Part shown: piece by piece, positions 9,241-17,576 of the stretch
Layout of the letters: each line of letters begins with the position of its first letter
Numbering within the stretch: the stretch's first letter is position 1
From: Dysgonomonas mossii
GTDB taxonomy: Bacteria; Bacteroidota; Bacteroidia; Bacteroidales; Dysgonomonadaceae
NCBI RefSeq assembly: GCF_004569505.1
Contig: NZ_SPPK01000006.1
Span: 96,883-160,882, forward strand
Length of the DNA stretch: 64,000 bases
Direction: 5' to 3'
Translations under genes and position numbers: made by a program
The notes under the pieces: model-generated
Told to the model about the DNA's origin: nothing
What the model saw: only the letters and a program-made list of their open reading frames with translations
Database searches by the model: none

Positions 9241-9987
9241 ATGAAAATAATTAATCTAAAAAAAACAATTCTTTTGGTTTTACTAATAATAGTAACGACT
9301 GTAGCAAATGCTCAAGTAACAATTGGATCTAACGCAGAACCGTCCAGTGCAGCTATTCTAGAAATTAAAACAATGCACAATGCGTCGCACATAGTCTCTA
9401 TTACCGACGATAGCAATATTACCTCAGACAAAGGAGGATTAGGTTTGCCTAGGGTAAAACTTGTAAATAGAAAAACATTGGAGCCATTCATTCAAGGATC
9501 AATAGACGATCAGACCAAAATGAAACATGTAGGGCTAACTGTATATAATATAAAACAACAAATTACCAACTCTATTGACGAGTCATTCGAACCAGGTACA
9601 TACGTATGGGACGGGAAGCAATGGAACATGTCAGGTGGTAAAGGAAGTGAAGGTGCTCGCTGGTTCTACCTTCCACCATTTCATCTATCTATAACCTTAG
9701 GCAGTGTAAATTCCGGAGAAATCAAATTACATGATATATATAAAAACCAATTTACCCAAACCGGAAATGGAGCATTTATATCTAGCGACACTAGCATAAA
9801 TACAATACCATCTCCACTGAATGGTAAACTATATGAAAATAGTGAATTATACTATGTAGTTACTTATTATGATACGAGTATAATGTCTATAGCAAAAATA
9901 GATCCGGATGGCACAATGCACTATACAACGAATGGTACAGCTCCAACCACGAAATCATATATTAATGTTATAGCTATCGTAAAGTAG
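9241..9987 (+). CDS. Secreted surface-type protein of unknown function
   Basis: A 248-residue protein with a clear signal peptide (cleavage after VANAQ, about residue 25). The mature protein begins QVTIGSNAEPSSAAILEIK and continues with KGGLGLPRVKLVN and GLTVYNIKQ. This opening (VTIG, a hydrophobic strand, GLGLPRV, VYN) recurs in many secreted Bacteroidales proteins, often in clusters. EPGTYVWDGKQWN follows, then about 120 residues rich in Ser, Thr and Tyr that should form beta structure. Its role is unknown. It lies 7 bp before the next secreted protein gene and probably shares its transcript. Confidence 0.75.
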   Translation: MKIINLKKTILLVLLIIVTTVANAQVTIGSNAEPSSAAILEIKTMHNASHIVSITDDSNITSDKGGLGLPRVKLVNRKTLEPFIQGSIDDQTKMKHVGLTVYNIKQQITNSIDESFEPGTYVWDGKQWNMSGGKGSEGARWFYLPPFHLSITLGSVNSGEIKLHDIYKNQFTQTGNGAFISSDTSINTIPSPLNGKLYENSELYYVVTYYDTSIMSIAKIDPDGTMHYTTNGTAPTTKSYINVIAIVK

Positions 9988-9994
9988 AAATGTG

Positions 9995-11602
9995 ATGAAA
10001 AAATATTTTATAATATGCATATTCCTCCTCTCCGCCATGTCAGCAAACGCACAAAGAGAGGGAACCTGGTGGCACTTTGGCTATAATGTAGGTTTCGATT
10101 TCACTGAGGTATTTAATGGCAATGCCACCTATCCAAAAGCTATATGCAATGCCCCCTTACGCCAGAACGAAGGGGTATTCTCTATCTCGGATAAAAATGG
10201 GAATTGGTTAATGAGCTCTGATGGAAAGTATGTCTACACTCCCGAAAGTATAAAAGGAGCCACTTTTCCTTTGCCAACGAATTCGGCAGATGGTGATTTT
10301 TCGATAAATAAAAACAATATATTATTTGGAAATTCCTCTGCTACCCAATCAGGCATCATGTGTCCAGTTCCGGGTGAAACGTCTTTGTACTACATTTTCA
10401 CTATCGACGATAAGCAATCTAACCCCAGAAAAGGTATTAATTATTCTATTATCGACTTAGCTGCCAATAATGGAATTGGAGAACTTGTCACAGGCAAGAT
10501 AAACAAATCAGTTACATATGGCTATCAAAAAAATAGTTTGACGGAAAGATACACGGCAGCAAACGTAATGGAGAATATTACATTAACACCCTCTAGTGAT
10601 GGAAACTATTGGCTGGTAAGCATTTTCGGCAGTCATTTTCATGCATGGAAGGTCACGAAAGACGGAGTGTCGGATACCCCCGTATTATCTCTATCTTCAT
10701 ATGAGTTTGCCAGTACAACCTCTTCCAATTCTTATCGTGGAGGACTGGGACATATTCGAATATCTGCCGATGGAACCAGAATAGCATACGCTATAGACCA
10801 AGCAAGCAATACTACCCCTGTAGGGGTATTCGGTACAGCTTTTTTCAATAATTCTACAGGAGAGGTAACTTCGTCGAAACACGCCACTAAAAATATCGCC
10901 GCCTATGGTGTAGAGTTTTCGCCATCTAACGAGTGGTTATATCTGACAAATATGGGAAGTGCCGGCTTTATAAAGTTTAGTGACCTTGCCAATGGCTCTA
11001 TGAACAACTATAGGAATATGATTACAACAGGCGAATTCAATGCAGTTATGGGACCCAAAGGTATTATGTACATGATCGTTAGAGGCAGCTCTACACTATA
11101 TACAATAGATGACCCTAACAATCCAGACACAGCAGTACCGGCGAATACATACAAGGCACATCCTAATTTTTTTGCTTGTGGAGGAGCCAGCGTTTATCCC
11201 TTTAATGGATTGCCTAATTTTATGCCAAGCTTTTTCTTAGTTAAGGCTCTTACAGGACCAACAGAACTATGTACAGGAGCAGAAGGTGAATTTATATTGG
11301 AAGCTGAACAGGGAACAAGTGGATATGGAGCTGAGTATATAGAATGGGAGATGGGAGATAATACTAAATATTATACAGGAGACCACCCTTTAGCTGACCC
11401 ATCAACCAAACCATGGCCAACAGACAATTTACATAAAATAAAACATACATATACATCTAGTGGAGTTAAAACGATAAGAACAAATCCTTATAACTCAAAT
11501 GGACTAATGCCCGACAAAGAAGTTACATTAAATATTACAGTCAAGGATTGCATTACCTATATTTATATAAATCCACACTTAAGAGCAAAAATTATACAAT
11601 AA
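9995..11602 (+). CDS. Secreted beta-propeller-like protein with C-terminal PKD-like domain
   Basis: The frame opens with GTG then ATG; I take the ATG at 9995 because MKKYFIICIFLLSAMSANAQ is a complete signal peptide. The mature protein starts REGTWWHFGYNVGFDF and has the WYFG/GLDF opening, EGVFSISDKNGNWLMSSDG, LYYIFTID and YWLVSIF elements of a large Bacteroidota family of secreted proteins with a propeller-like repeat domain. Residues about 415-520 look like a PKD domain (WEMGDNTKYYTGD, then HTYTSSGVKTI). The C-terminus (INPHLRAKIIQ) is not a recognisable type IX secretion sorting domain. Function unknown; probably exported with the protein encoded just upstream. Confidence 0.75.
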   Translation: MKKYFIICIFLLSAMSANAQREGTWWHFGYNVGFDFTEVFNGNATYPKAICNAPLRQNEGVFSISDKNGNWLMSSDGKYVYTPESIKGATFPLPTNSADGDFSINKNNILFGNSSATQSGIMCPVPGETSLYYIFTIDDKQSNPRKGINYSIIDLAANNGIGELVTGKINKSVTYGYQKNSLTERYTAANVMENITLTPSSDGNYWLVSIFGSHFHAWKVTKDGVSDTPVLSLSSYEFASTTSSNSYRGGLGHIRISADGTRIAYAIDQASNTTPVGVFGTAFFNNSTGEVTSSKHATKNIAAYGVEFSPSNEWLYLTNMGSAGFIKFSDLANGSMNNYRNMITTGEFNAVMGPKGIMYMIVRGSSTLYTIDDPNNPDTAVPANTYKAHPNFFACGGASVYPFNGLPNFMPSFFLVKALTGPTELCTGAEGEFILEAEQGTSGYGAEYIEWEMGDNTKYYTGDHPLADPSTKPWPTDNLHKIKHTYTSSGVKTIRTNPYNSNGLMPDKEVTLNITVKDCITYIYINPHLRAKIIQ

Positions 11603-11609
11603 CAATCCG

Positions 11610-11657
11610 TGAATAAAAAAATAAAGGGTGCGATTACACCCTTTATTTTTTATTCAC
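11610..11657. terminator. Bidirectional terminator between convergent genes
   Basis: AATAAAGGGTG (11620-11630) pairs with CACCCTTTATT (11637-11647) around CGATTA. Outside this, GTGAATAAAAA and TTTTTATTCAC extend the pairing to 11610-11657. T-runs follow in both directions. On the minus strand it overlaps the last codons of the cupin gene. Confidence 0.9.
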
Positions 11658-12003
11658 AATCTGTTCGGTCATTCGTTGAATCATTGTCAGGCTGAGAGAC
11701 AAGAAGGAAATCGATAGGCTCTGAAGTCTCATTGGCAATATAATGCTTCACCATAGGTTCTATCAAGATACCTTGCTGCTCATTAACAACTTCACGCTCG
11801 CCTTCAACGTAAAATATTGCTGTTCCTTTTGTCACAAAGAAGAATTGCCTTGCAAGAGAGTGGTAATGTAAAGTTTCTCTTGTATTTGCCGGCATGGTTT
11901 CAATTTTTACAGATAAAGAATCCCTACTCATTAGGATCCAACTGCTACATTTGTCTCCCCAAAAATAATGGGGTGCTGAATTTTTATCGACTGCTCTTCC
12001 CAT
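11650..12003 (-). CDS. Small cupin-domain protein
   Basis: I place the start at the ATG complementary to 12001-12003 (MGRAVDKNSAPHYFW), giving 117 residues. The longer frame to 12078 adds a 25-residue hydrophobic N-terminus and overlaps the promoter side of the divergent gene. A conserved RmlC-like cupin core is visible: TRETLHYHSLARQFFFVTKG supplies HxH and a Gln in the usual Glu position, and ILIEPMVKHYI supplies the second-motif His. Single-domain cupins of this type bind metal or small sugar or acid ligands; the substrate cannot be read from the sequence. It stands alone. Confidence 0.75.
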   Translation of the reverse strand: MGRAVDKNSAPHYFWGDKCSSWILMSRDSLSVKIETMPANTRETLHYHSLARQFFFVTKGTAIFYVEGEREVVNEQQGILIEPMVKHYIANETSEPIDFLLVSQPDNDSTNDRTDCE

Positions 12004-12095
12004 GATAATTAAATTTAGATGTAACAATATGCTAAATATAAAAAATAAATTACATAAGAATGCTTTTTTAAGCAACAATTTATAAATAAATATCT

Positions 12096-12103
12096 TAGTT
12101 TTG
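12096..12103 (+). promoter_or_regulatory. -7 promoter element (TAGTTTTG)
   Basis: TAGTTTTG matches TAnnTTTG and lies 25 bp before the start of the immunity-like gene at 12129. Confidence 0.55.
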
Positions 12104-12128
12104 CAGAATACACCGATATCTGCAGGCT

Positions 12129-12329
12129 ATGACCAGAAAAGAATTGATACAATTAGTAGAACAAATTCTGGATGTAGAGAAGTACACAGAAGATCAATTG
12201 AATGAGATGTTAGAGTTATTACACAGAAATGTGCCCCACCCTGCAATATCTGATTTGATCTACTATGAAAATTTATCTTCGGAAGAAATTGTAGACAAAG
12301 CGTTAAATTATAAACCGATTCAGTTATAA
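12129..12329 (+). CDS. Colicin/pyocin immunity-like small protein (Im9 family fold)
   Basis: A 66-residue acidic protein. TRKELIQLVEQILD, TEDQLNEMLELL and the block HPAISDLIYY (37-46) line up with the colicin E-type immunity family, where helix III carries HPSGSDLIYYP and its two tyrosines and aspartate contact the nuclease. The C-terminus (SSEEIVDKALNYKP) replaces the usual IVNTVKQWR ending. No HNH nuclease bacteriocin gene is nearby. Instead the gene ends 3 bp before an O-methyltransferase gene, which it probably precedes in an operon. The family match is by pattern and I am fairly sure of it; a true immunity role is not supported by the context. Confidence 0.7.
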   Translation: MTRKELIQLVEQILDVEKYTEDQLNEMLELLHRNVPHPAISDLIYYENLSSEEIVDKALNYKPIQL

Positions 12330-12332
12330 ACC

Positions 12333-12977
12333 ATGTCATTGGAAAAGGACGAAGCTATAGAAAGCTATATTCTTTCTCGTATCGATCAAGAAAGCGAGCT
12401 ACTCAAACAATTAAACAGGGACGCTCACGTAAATTTATTAAAGCCAAGAATGCTATCGGGACATCTGCAAGGACGTATGCTCAAAATGTTTTGCAGAATG
12501 ATGAATCCTAAGTATATTCTCGAAATAGGAACTTATACGGCATACGCAACCCTATGTTTGGCGGAAGGAGCCGACAACGATGCTGAAATACATACCATAG
12601 AAGTAAACGACGAACTCGAGGACTTCATCTTAAAACACCTGCACAAATCGAAACTTAAAGATAAGATACATCTTCATATAGGAGACGCAATGGAAATAAT
12701 CCCTCAGATAGACCGCACGTTCGATCTCGTATTCATTGATGCAAACAAACGCCATTACATTGAATATTATAATCTCATATTCGACAAGGTACGTCCCGGT
12801 GGACTTATCATTGCCGATAACACACTGTGGGACGGACATGTACTGGAAACTCCGAAACCATCGGACAAACAAACCATCGGGATACAACAGTTCAATGACA
12901 TGATAGCGAAGGATGACAGAGTAGAAAAAGTAATCTTGCCAATACGTGACGGGTTGACATTGATATGGAAAAAATAA
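12333..12977 (+). CDS. SAM-dependent O-methyltransferase (catechol/caffeoyl-CoA OMT-like family)
   Basis: A 214-residue class I methyltransferase. Motif I is ILEIGTYTAYATLCLAEG, the acidic end of beta-2 is TIEVND, and the post-motif DLVFIDANKRHYIEYYN is followed by PGGLIIADNTLWDG. The IDANK and ADNTLW blocks are those of the family of metal-dependent catechol or caffeoyl-CoA O-methyltransferases (Methyltransf_3). The N-terminal helices (residues 1-45) also fit. The substrate is not predictable. Its start lies 3 bp after the stop of the immunity-like gene. Confidence 0.9.
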   Translation: MSLEKDEAIESYILSRIDQESELLKQLNRDAHVNLLKPRMLSGHLQGRMLKMFCRMMNPKYILEIGTYTAYATLCLAEGADNDAEIHTIEVNDELEDFILKHLHKSKLKDKIHLHIGDAMEIIPQIDRTFDLVFIDANKRHYIEYYNLIFDKVRPGGLIIADNTLWDGHVLETPKPSDKQTIGIQQFNDMIAKDDRVEKVILPIRDGLTLIWKK

Positions 12978-13043
12978 GAGTCAAATCTCCACAGACTTGA
13001 ATGTACAGATAGATATATTAAAGTTGCTAACGATTTAAATAGC

Positions 13044-13075
13044 TTGCTACTTGTAACTATTTTGTATTACCTTTG
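13044..13075 (+). promoter_or_regulatory. Promoter of rbfA (TTG - 21 bp - TACCTTTG)
   Basis: TACCTTTG at 13068-13075 matches the -7 consensus, and a TTG at 13044-13046 lies 21 bp upstream as a possible -33 element. The rbfA start codon follows 19 bp after the -7 box. Confidence 0.6.
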
Positions 13076-13094
13076 TAAGCTAAAATAATTAAGG

Positions 13095-13451
13095 ATGGAT
13101 ACGACCAGACAACAAAAGATAAACAGGCTCATCCAGAAAGAGCTGAGTGAGATTTTCAGAAAACAAACCCAACAGATGAAAGGTGTACTTGTAACAGTGA
13201 GCACTGTGCGTGTAACACCCGATCTAGGACTAGCAAAAGTATACCTGAGTATTTTCCCTTCCGAGAAAGGAAAAGAATTGCTTGAGAATATAAGAACCAA
13301 TGTAAAAAGTATTCGTTTCGACTTGGGACAAAAAGTAGGTAAACAACTACGTGTAATTCCCGAGCTGGCTTTTTATCTGGACGACTCGCTCGATTATCTG
13401 GAAAATATAGACAGGCTTCTCAACAAGGATAATAACGAAGTAAAAGAATAA
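13095..13451 (+). CDS. rbfA: Ribosome-binding factor A
   Basis: A 118-residue protein. TTRQQKINRLIQKELSEIFRK at the N-terminus, then VTVSTVRVTPDLGLAKVYLSIFP, then VGKQLRVIPELAFYLDDSLDYLENIDRLL, are the standard blocks of RbfA. This KH-type protein acts on the 30S subunit late in 16S rRNA maturation and in cold adaptation. It is followed after 2 bp by the LolC/E-type permease gene, a pairing that suggests one transcript. Confidence 0.95.
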   Translation: MDTTRQQKINRLIQKELSEIFRKQTQQMKGVLVTVSTVRVTPDLGLAKVYLSIFPSEKGKELLENIRTNVKSIRFDLGQKVGKQLRVIPELAFYLDDSLDYLENIDRLLNKDNNEVKE

Positions 13452-13453
13452 GC

Positions 13454-14674
13454 TTGAATCTTGCGCTGCACATAGCCCGCCGTTATCTTTTCGCAAAGAA
13501 ATCGCATAATGCTATCAACATCATATCGATGATCTCGGTATGTGGGATAACTGTTGCCACAATGGCGCTGGTATGTGCTTTATCGGTTTTTAATGGTTTT
13601 ACAGACGTAGTAGCAAACACATTCAGCGCTTTCGACCCCGAACTACAAATTACTCCGGCCAAAGGGAAAGTATTTGACCCGACAAGTAAGAAGATAGAAG
13701 AAATCAAAGCTTTGCCCGAAATAGAATTCACATCCGAATCTCTGGAAGACAATGCTTTGATTAAATTCGCAGACCGACAAGAACCGATTATATTAAAAGG
13801 TGTATCAGCCAATTTCATCAATCTCGCCAACGTAAACAATCTGATTATAGATGGAAAGTTTTCGTTACGCGAAGGTGATATCGAAAATGGAGTTATAGGT
13901 GCAGGTATGGCCATGTTTCTTGGGGTAAGAGCCGGATTCCTCGACCCGGTAGAGCTATACGCTCCCAAACGAAACGAACGCATCAATCTGGCAAATCCGG
14001 CAACAGCATTTACTCAGTCAGAGGTATTCGTATCGGGTGTATTTGCACTCAATCAGCAAAAGTACGACGACCAGATGTTTATTGTTTCAATAGACTTGGC
14101 ACGCGAACTCTTCCACTACGACAAAGAAATATCATCCCTTGACATAAAAGTAAAAGACGGCTATAATGTAGACAAGGTACACAATAAAATAAAGTCTATA
14201 ATTGGGAAAGACGAACTATTGGTAAAGAACAGATTCGAACAACAGGCTGATCTTTATCGGATGGTAAACGTTGAAAAATGGGTTACATTTCTCATTTTAT
14301 GCATCATTCTTATAATAGCAGTATTCAATGTTATAGGATCGCTTACGATGCTGATTATAGAGAAAGACGAGGATGTCAGGATATTAAAAAGCCTCGGAGC
14401 AAACAATACATTAATCACACGGATATTTCTCTTCGAGGGCTGGCTAATCACATTTGTAGGAGCCGTTGTAGGTGTAACTCTCGGACTCACGCTTTGTCTG
14501 TTACAACAATACTTCGGATTATTGAAATTAGGCAATACTCCCGGTGCCTTTGTTATAGATGCATACCCTGTATCGGTACAAGCTTTGGATATTGTACTGA
14601 TATTTGTTACAGTGAGTATCATTGGATTCCTCGCTGTAATCTATCCTGTAAATAATCTAAGGAAAAGGCTATAA
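13454..14674 (+). CDS. LolC/LolE-type ABC transporter permease (lipoprotein release)
   Basis: A 406-residue protein of the MacB-FtsX permease superfamily. It begins at a TTG codon 2 bp after the rbfA stop; this start is chosen because NLALHIARRYLFAKKSHNAINIIS is the conserved cytoplasmic opening of the Bacteroidota members. There are four membrane helices: one at about 22-45, then a large periplasmic domain of about 220 residues, then three helices at about 275-300, 320-345 and 375-400. KDEDVRILKSLGA is the coupling-helix motif of this family. The protein likely moves lipoproteins out of the inner membrane together with a LolD-type ATPase, which is not encoded nearby. The last codons overlap the convergent GNAT gene by 6 bp. 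Confidence 0.85.
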   Translation: MNLALHIARRYLFAKKSHNAINIISMISVCGITVATMALVCALSVFNGFTDVVANTFSAFDPELQITPAKGKVFDPTSKKIEEIKALPEIEFTSESLEDNALIKFADRQEPIILKGVSANFINLANVNNLIIDGKFSLREGDIENGVIGAGMAMFLGVRAGFLDPVELYAPKRNERINLANPATAFTQSEVFVSGVFALNQQKYDDQMFIVSIDLARELFHYDKEISSLDIKVKDGYNVDKVHNKIKSIIGKDELLVKNRFEQQADLYRMVNVEKWVTFLILCIILIIAVFNVIGSLTMLIIEKDEDVRILKSLGANNTLITRIFLFEGWLITFVGAVVGVTLGLTLCLLQQYFGLLKLGNTPGAFVIDAYPVSVQALDIVLIFVTVSIIGFLAVIYPVNNLRKRL

Positions 14675-15154
14675 GATCAGTTGCCAGAATTCGACATCAA
14701 TCAGTTTTCCGAATTTGACTCCCGACTCCCTGAAATTGCCGACCAACTCAAAGTTAAATTTTCGATGAAGCTTTCGGCTTGGATCATTGGGCAATGATAT
14801 TACACCAATCAGTGAATGTATGTTTATATTTCGGGCTCTGTTTATCAGTTCCTGATATAAAATACTGCCCACTCCGCTTCCTATGGCATTGCGATCAAGA
14901 TATACGCTTGTTTCTAGCGTTATATCGTAAGCTACACGCTCACGCCAATTGTTGAGATAAGCATAACCAATTATTTGCCCATCTTTCTCGTATACAAAAT
15001 AAGGAAACCCCTTTGCCTGCACTTTGCCTATCCGCTTCCGGATATCTTCGGCAGTAACAAGATCATACTCAAAGGTCACGACTGTTTCCTCAATATAATA
15101 ATTATAGATGGCTGCTATCTGCGCAGCATCAGCGGGCGTTACATCTCTTATCAT
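14669..15154 (-). CDS. GNAT acetyltransferase (phosphinothricin / methionine sulfone N-acetyltransferase-like)
   Basis: A 161-residue GNAT protein. IRDVTPADAAQIAAIYNYYIEETVVTFEYD is the typical opening of the PAT/YncA family, and the acetyl-CoA loop motif is seen as GSGVGSILYQELINRA. LIGVISLPNDPSRKLHRKFNFELVGNF forms the last strands. Family members acetylate amino groups of amino-acid analogues; the natural substrate here is unknown. It converges with and overlaps the preceding permease gene by 6 bp. Confidence 0.88.
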   Translation of the reverse strand: MIRDVTPADAAQIAAIYNYYIEETVVTFEYDLVTAEDIRKRIGKVQAKGFPYFVYEKDGQIIGYAYLNNWRERVAYDITLETSVYLDRNAIGSGVGSILYQELINRARNINIHSLIGVISLPNDPSRKLHRKFNFELVGNFRESGVKFGKLIDVEFWQLIL

Positions 15155-15175
15155 TCGATATAAAATAAATAATCT

Positions 15176-15592
15176 TTACTCTCCGGTAGAAGGGGGAATT
15201 TCTTGTCCTTGACTTTGAACAGCAGGACTAGCAGCCACAATACTGTCTACAATAAACTTCGTATATCCCCGCCAAGGTAAAGCCCCGTAATATTCTTTGT
15301 AGTGCAGCTTCACATTCTGTCCACTAAGAGACATCAGTTTTATAGCCAACTCTTTATCTTCTATCGAAAATTGGAATTCATTGGATTGCAAACCTTGCTG
15401 TCCGGGACGAAATCCGGATTGAATCAACTCTCCTTCGTAGGTTTTGAATATAATCCCTTTATGCTTCACATTGTTGAGCATACCGGCTTTTACCCCCGAA
15501 TCACTATAAGGTACATAATAGCGGATATACAGGAAGGTAAAAAGACCTGCTATAAGGACTGCTAAAATTATAAGAACAACTCTTTTTGCCAT
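15176..15592 (-). CDS. Single-pass membrane protein of unknown function
   Basis: I start this at the ATG complementary to 15590-15592 (MAKRVVLIILAVLIAGLFTFLYIRYYV), giving 138 residues with one N-terminal membrane helix. The longer frame to 15658 adds 22 residues with no family character. The outer part contains GVKAGMLNNVKHKGIIFKTYEGE and FQFSIEDKELAIKL, a small beta-rich domain that I have seen as an uncharacterised conserved protein in Bacteroidales, and ends in a Pro/Gln/Ser-rich tail. It lies 21 bp upstream of the GNAT gene on the same strand, so the two may be co-transcribed. Confidence 0.7.
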   Translation of the reverse strand: MAKRVVLIILAVLIAGLFTFLYIRYYVPYSDSGVKAGMLNNVKHKGIIFKTYEGELIQSGFRPGQQGLQSNEFQFSIEDKELAIKLMSLSGQNVKLHYKEYYGALPWRGYTKFIVDSIVAASPAVQSQGQEIPPSTGE

Positions 15593-15668
15593 AATATTAT
15601 AAAATGTAAGATGGAACAAAAATTGAAGATGTTTTATTCTGAAAACAAAGATATTCATATTTTTAAAC

Positions 15669-15676
15669 TATTTTTG
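15669..15676 (+). promoter_or_regulatory. -7 promoter element (TATTTTTG)
   Basis: TATTTTTG matches TAnnTTTG and lies 41 bp before the MmcQ/YjbR gene start. Confidence 0.45.
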
Positions 15677-15717
15677 TTCTACAGTTTAAAAACATAACAG
15701 TAAAAATCGAATATTCT

Positions 15718-16080
15718 ATGAATATAGAAGAACTCAGAGAATACTGTATATCTGTAAAGGGCGCATCGGAAAGCTTTCCTTTCGACGAATCTACTTTAGT
15801 CTTTAAAGTCATGGGAAAAATGTTCGCATACACAGGCTTAGACCCCAAAGATGGATTTTTCAAGGTAAATCTGAAATGTGACCCGGAAAAATCATCTGAA
15901 CTACGTACAAGATATGAAGGAGTAACACACGGTAATCACACACGAGGACTCTTATGGAATGCCGTCTATCTTGCGAGTGATGTACCCGATAAGTTGATAA
16001 AAGAATTAATAGATCATTCTGTCGAAGAAGTAATAAAGAAGCTACCGAAAAATAAACAAGCAGAATATCGAAGTTTGTAA
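15718..16080 (+). CDS. MmcQ/YjbR family protein
   Basis: A 120-residue protein of the CyaY-like MmcQ/YjbR family. It shows the opening MNIEELREYCISVKGASESFPF, then STLVFKVMGKMFAYTGL, then NLKCDPEKSSELR and the near C-terminal block WNAVYLASDVPDKLIKELIDHSVEEV. The family is often called DNA-binding on the basis of its fold, but its role is unsettled. engB begins 15 bp downstream, and the two probably share a transcript. Confidence 0.9.
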   Translation: MNIEELREYCISVKGASESFPFDESTLVFKVMGKMFAYTGLDPKDGFFKVNLKCDPEKSSELRTRYEGVTHGNHTRGLLWNAVYLASDVPDKLIKELIDHSVEEVIKKLPKNKQAEYRSL

Positions 16081-16095
16081 AAGAAATATAAAGCA

Positions 16096-16701
16096 ATGAT
16101 AATAAAAGACGCTCAATTTGTAATAAGCAATACCGATTATAGAAAATGTCCTCAAGACGGTAAGCCCGAATATGCATTTATAGGACGCTCCAATGTCGGC
16201 AAATCATCCCTGATAAACATGCTTACCAACCGCAAAGGATTGGCTATGACATCGTCCAAGCCGGGAAAAACTCAGCTCATCAACCACTTCATTATCAACG
16301 ACGAATGGTATCTGGTCGATTTACCGGGATATGGATATGCGCAACGAGGAAAAGACGGTAGAGAACAGATACGTAAAATAATAGACAATTATATACTTAA
16401 GAGAACTGAGCTAACCTGTCTTTTTCTATTATTAGATTGCAGACACGAACCTCAGAAAATAGACCTTGACTTCATCAATTGGCTAGGCGAAGAAGGAGTA
16501 CCCTTTGTGATTGTATTCACCAAAACAGACAAAATAAGCAAAGGACGACTAAAAGATAACTCCGAAATATATATAAACAAATTACATGAAACATGGGAGG
16601 AAATCCCGACAATATTTTATACTTCTTCCGAGCAGAGAGCAGGAGGCGATGAAATATTGGATTATATAGACAACATAAATAAAAGTTTGAAAGGGAAATA
16701 A
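16096..16701 (+). CDS. engB: Ribosome biogenesis GTPase EngB/YsxC
   Basis: A 201-residue small GTPase of the TrmE-Era-EngA-EngB group. G1 is [11 protein letters not shown]2 lies in SSKPGKTQ, G3 is DLPGYGYA and G4 is TKTDK, followed by [14 protein letters not shown] at the G5 position. The GYGYA continuation of G3 is specific to EngB. It is needed for assembly of the 50S subunit. Complete and of normal length. Confidence 0.96.
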   Translation: MIIKDAQFVISNTDYRKCPQDGKPEYAFIGRSNVGKSSLINMLTNRKGLAMTSSKPGKTQLINHFIINDEWYLVDLPGYGYAQRGKDGREQIRKIIDNYILKRTELTCLFLLLDCRHEPQKIDLDFINWLGEEGVPFVIVFTKTDKISKGRLKDNSEIYINKLHETWEEIPTIFYTSSEQRAGGDEILDYIDNINKSLKGK

Positions 16702-16776
16702 AATTTGTCCTAAACCCTGAAAAGGGCAGAATACGAATCAACTCAATTCCATAAACTAATCATAAAAAGTCAAGAT

Positions 16777-17418
16777 ATGTTATCTGTACCTTTAATAAAT
16801 ATAGCAGATATTAGCAGAGCCGATCTGGTTCTGGAGAAGATGCAAAATATACAAAAGAATAACATCTCTACTGTCAATTGGCCGGAGCTATATCCTTCCA
16901 AGCCTGAAGTTGCATTCAAAATAGCACACGATGGCAGTAATATCTTCTTGCAATTCTTTGTTGAAGAAAATGAGATTCTTGCAAAAACAGCAGAAGATAA
17001 TGGGCATGTATGGACGGATTCGTGCGTAGAATTTTTCATTTCTTTCGATGGTTTATATTATTACAATACAGAGTTTTCTTGCATCGGAAAAGCACTGATG
17101 GGCTATCGTAAAGAAAAAAAAGATTGCCGGCATGCAAGCCAACAGATATTGGACTCCATTAAGCGATACCCAAGTCTTGGAGTAGAGCCCTTTGATAAAA
17201 AACAAGGCGATTTCAAATGGAATTTGCTGCTTGTTATTCCCGTTACAGCATATTGGATGTCTGACCTAAAATCTCTGAATGGAATAAAAGCCCATGCAAA
17301 TTTCTATAAATGTGGAGATAATCTGACTATTCCTCATTTTTTATCATGGAATCCTATCCATACAGAGAAGCCAAACTTCCATGTTCCACAATTTTTCGGA
17401 GAACTTAATTTCGAATAA
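16777..17418 (+). CDS. CBM9-like carbohydrate-binding-domain protein without signal peptide
   Basis: A 213-residue protein. VNWPELYPSKPEVAFKIAHDG, IFLQFFVEENEILA, VWTDSCVEFFISFDG and YYNTEFSCIGKALMGYRK form the beta-sandwich signature of family 9-like carbohydrate-binding domains found in many Bacteroidota. FKWNLLLVIPVTAYW and the C-terminal HFLSWNPIHTEKPNFHVPQFFGEL also fit. No signal peptide precedes the domain, so it appears cytoplasmic, which is unusual for a sugar-binding module. The gene stands alone and its ligand is unknown. Confidence 0.75.
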   Translation: MLSVPLINIADISRADLVLEKMQNIQKNNISTVNWPELYPSKPEVAFKIAHDGSNIFLQFFVEENEILAKTAEDNGHVWTDSCVEFFISFDGLYYYNTEFSCIGKALMGYRKEKKDCRHASQQILDSIKRYPSLGVEPFDKKQGDFKWNLLLVIPVTAYWMSDLKSLNGIKAHANFYKCGDNLTIPHFLSWNPIHTEKPNFHVPQFFGELNFE

Positions 17419-17514
17419 AACTATAGGATAGTGCTATACTTAAAGAGCAAGAATAGAGGAGAATACTCGTTATTACTTTTTTGTTAAAAAAATGTTACGA
17501 CCGATTTTTTTTTC

Positions 17515-17522
17515 TATCTTTG
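17515..17522 (+). promoter_or_regulatory. -7 promoter element (TATCTTTG) of the phosphate transport operon
   Basis: TATCTTTG matches TAnnTTTG and lies 54 bp before the PhoU-like gene start. Confidence 0.6.
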
Positions 17523-17576
17523 CGGGACAAAAGCAGTTGGTACTGTTTTTCTTGATGAATATATTTTTAATCTTTT

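Noticed and set aside
11650..12078. Longer cupin frame with a hydrophobic N-terminus as a membrane-anchored form
   Set aside because: The extra 25 residues overlap the promoter side of the divergent gene, and the internal ATG gives the usual cupin length.
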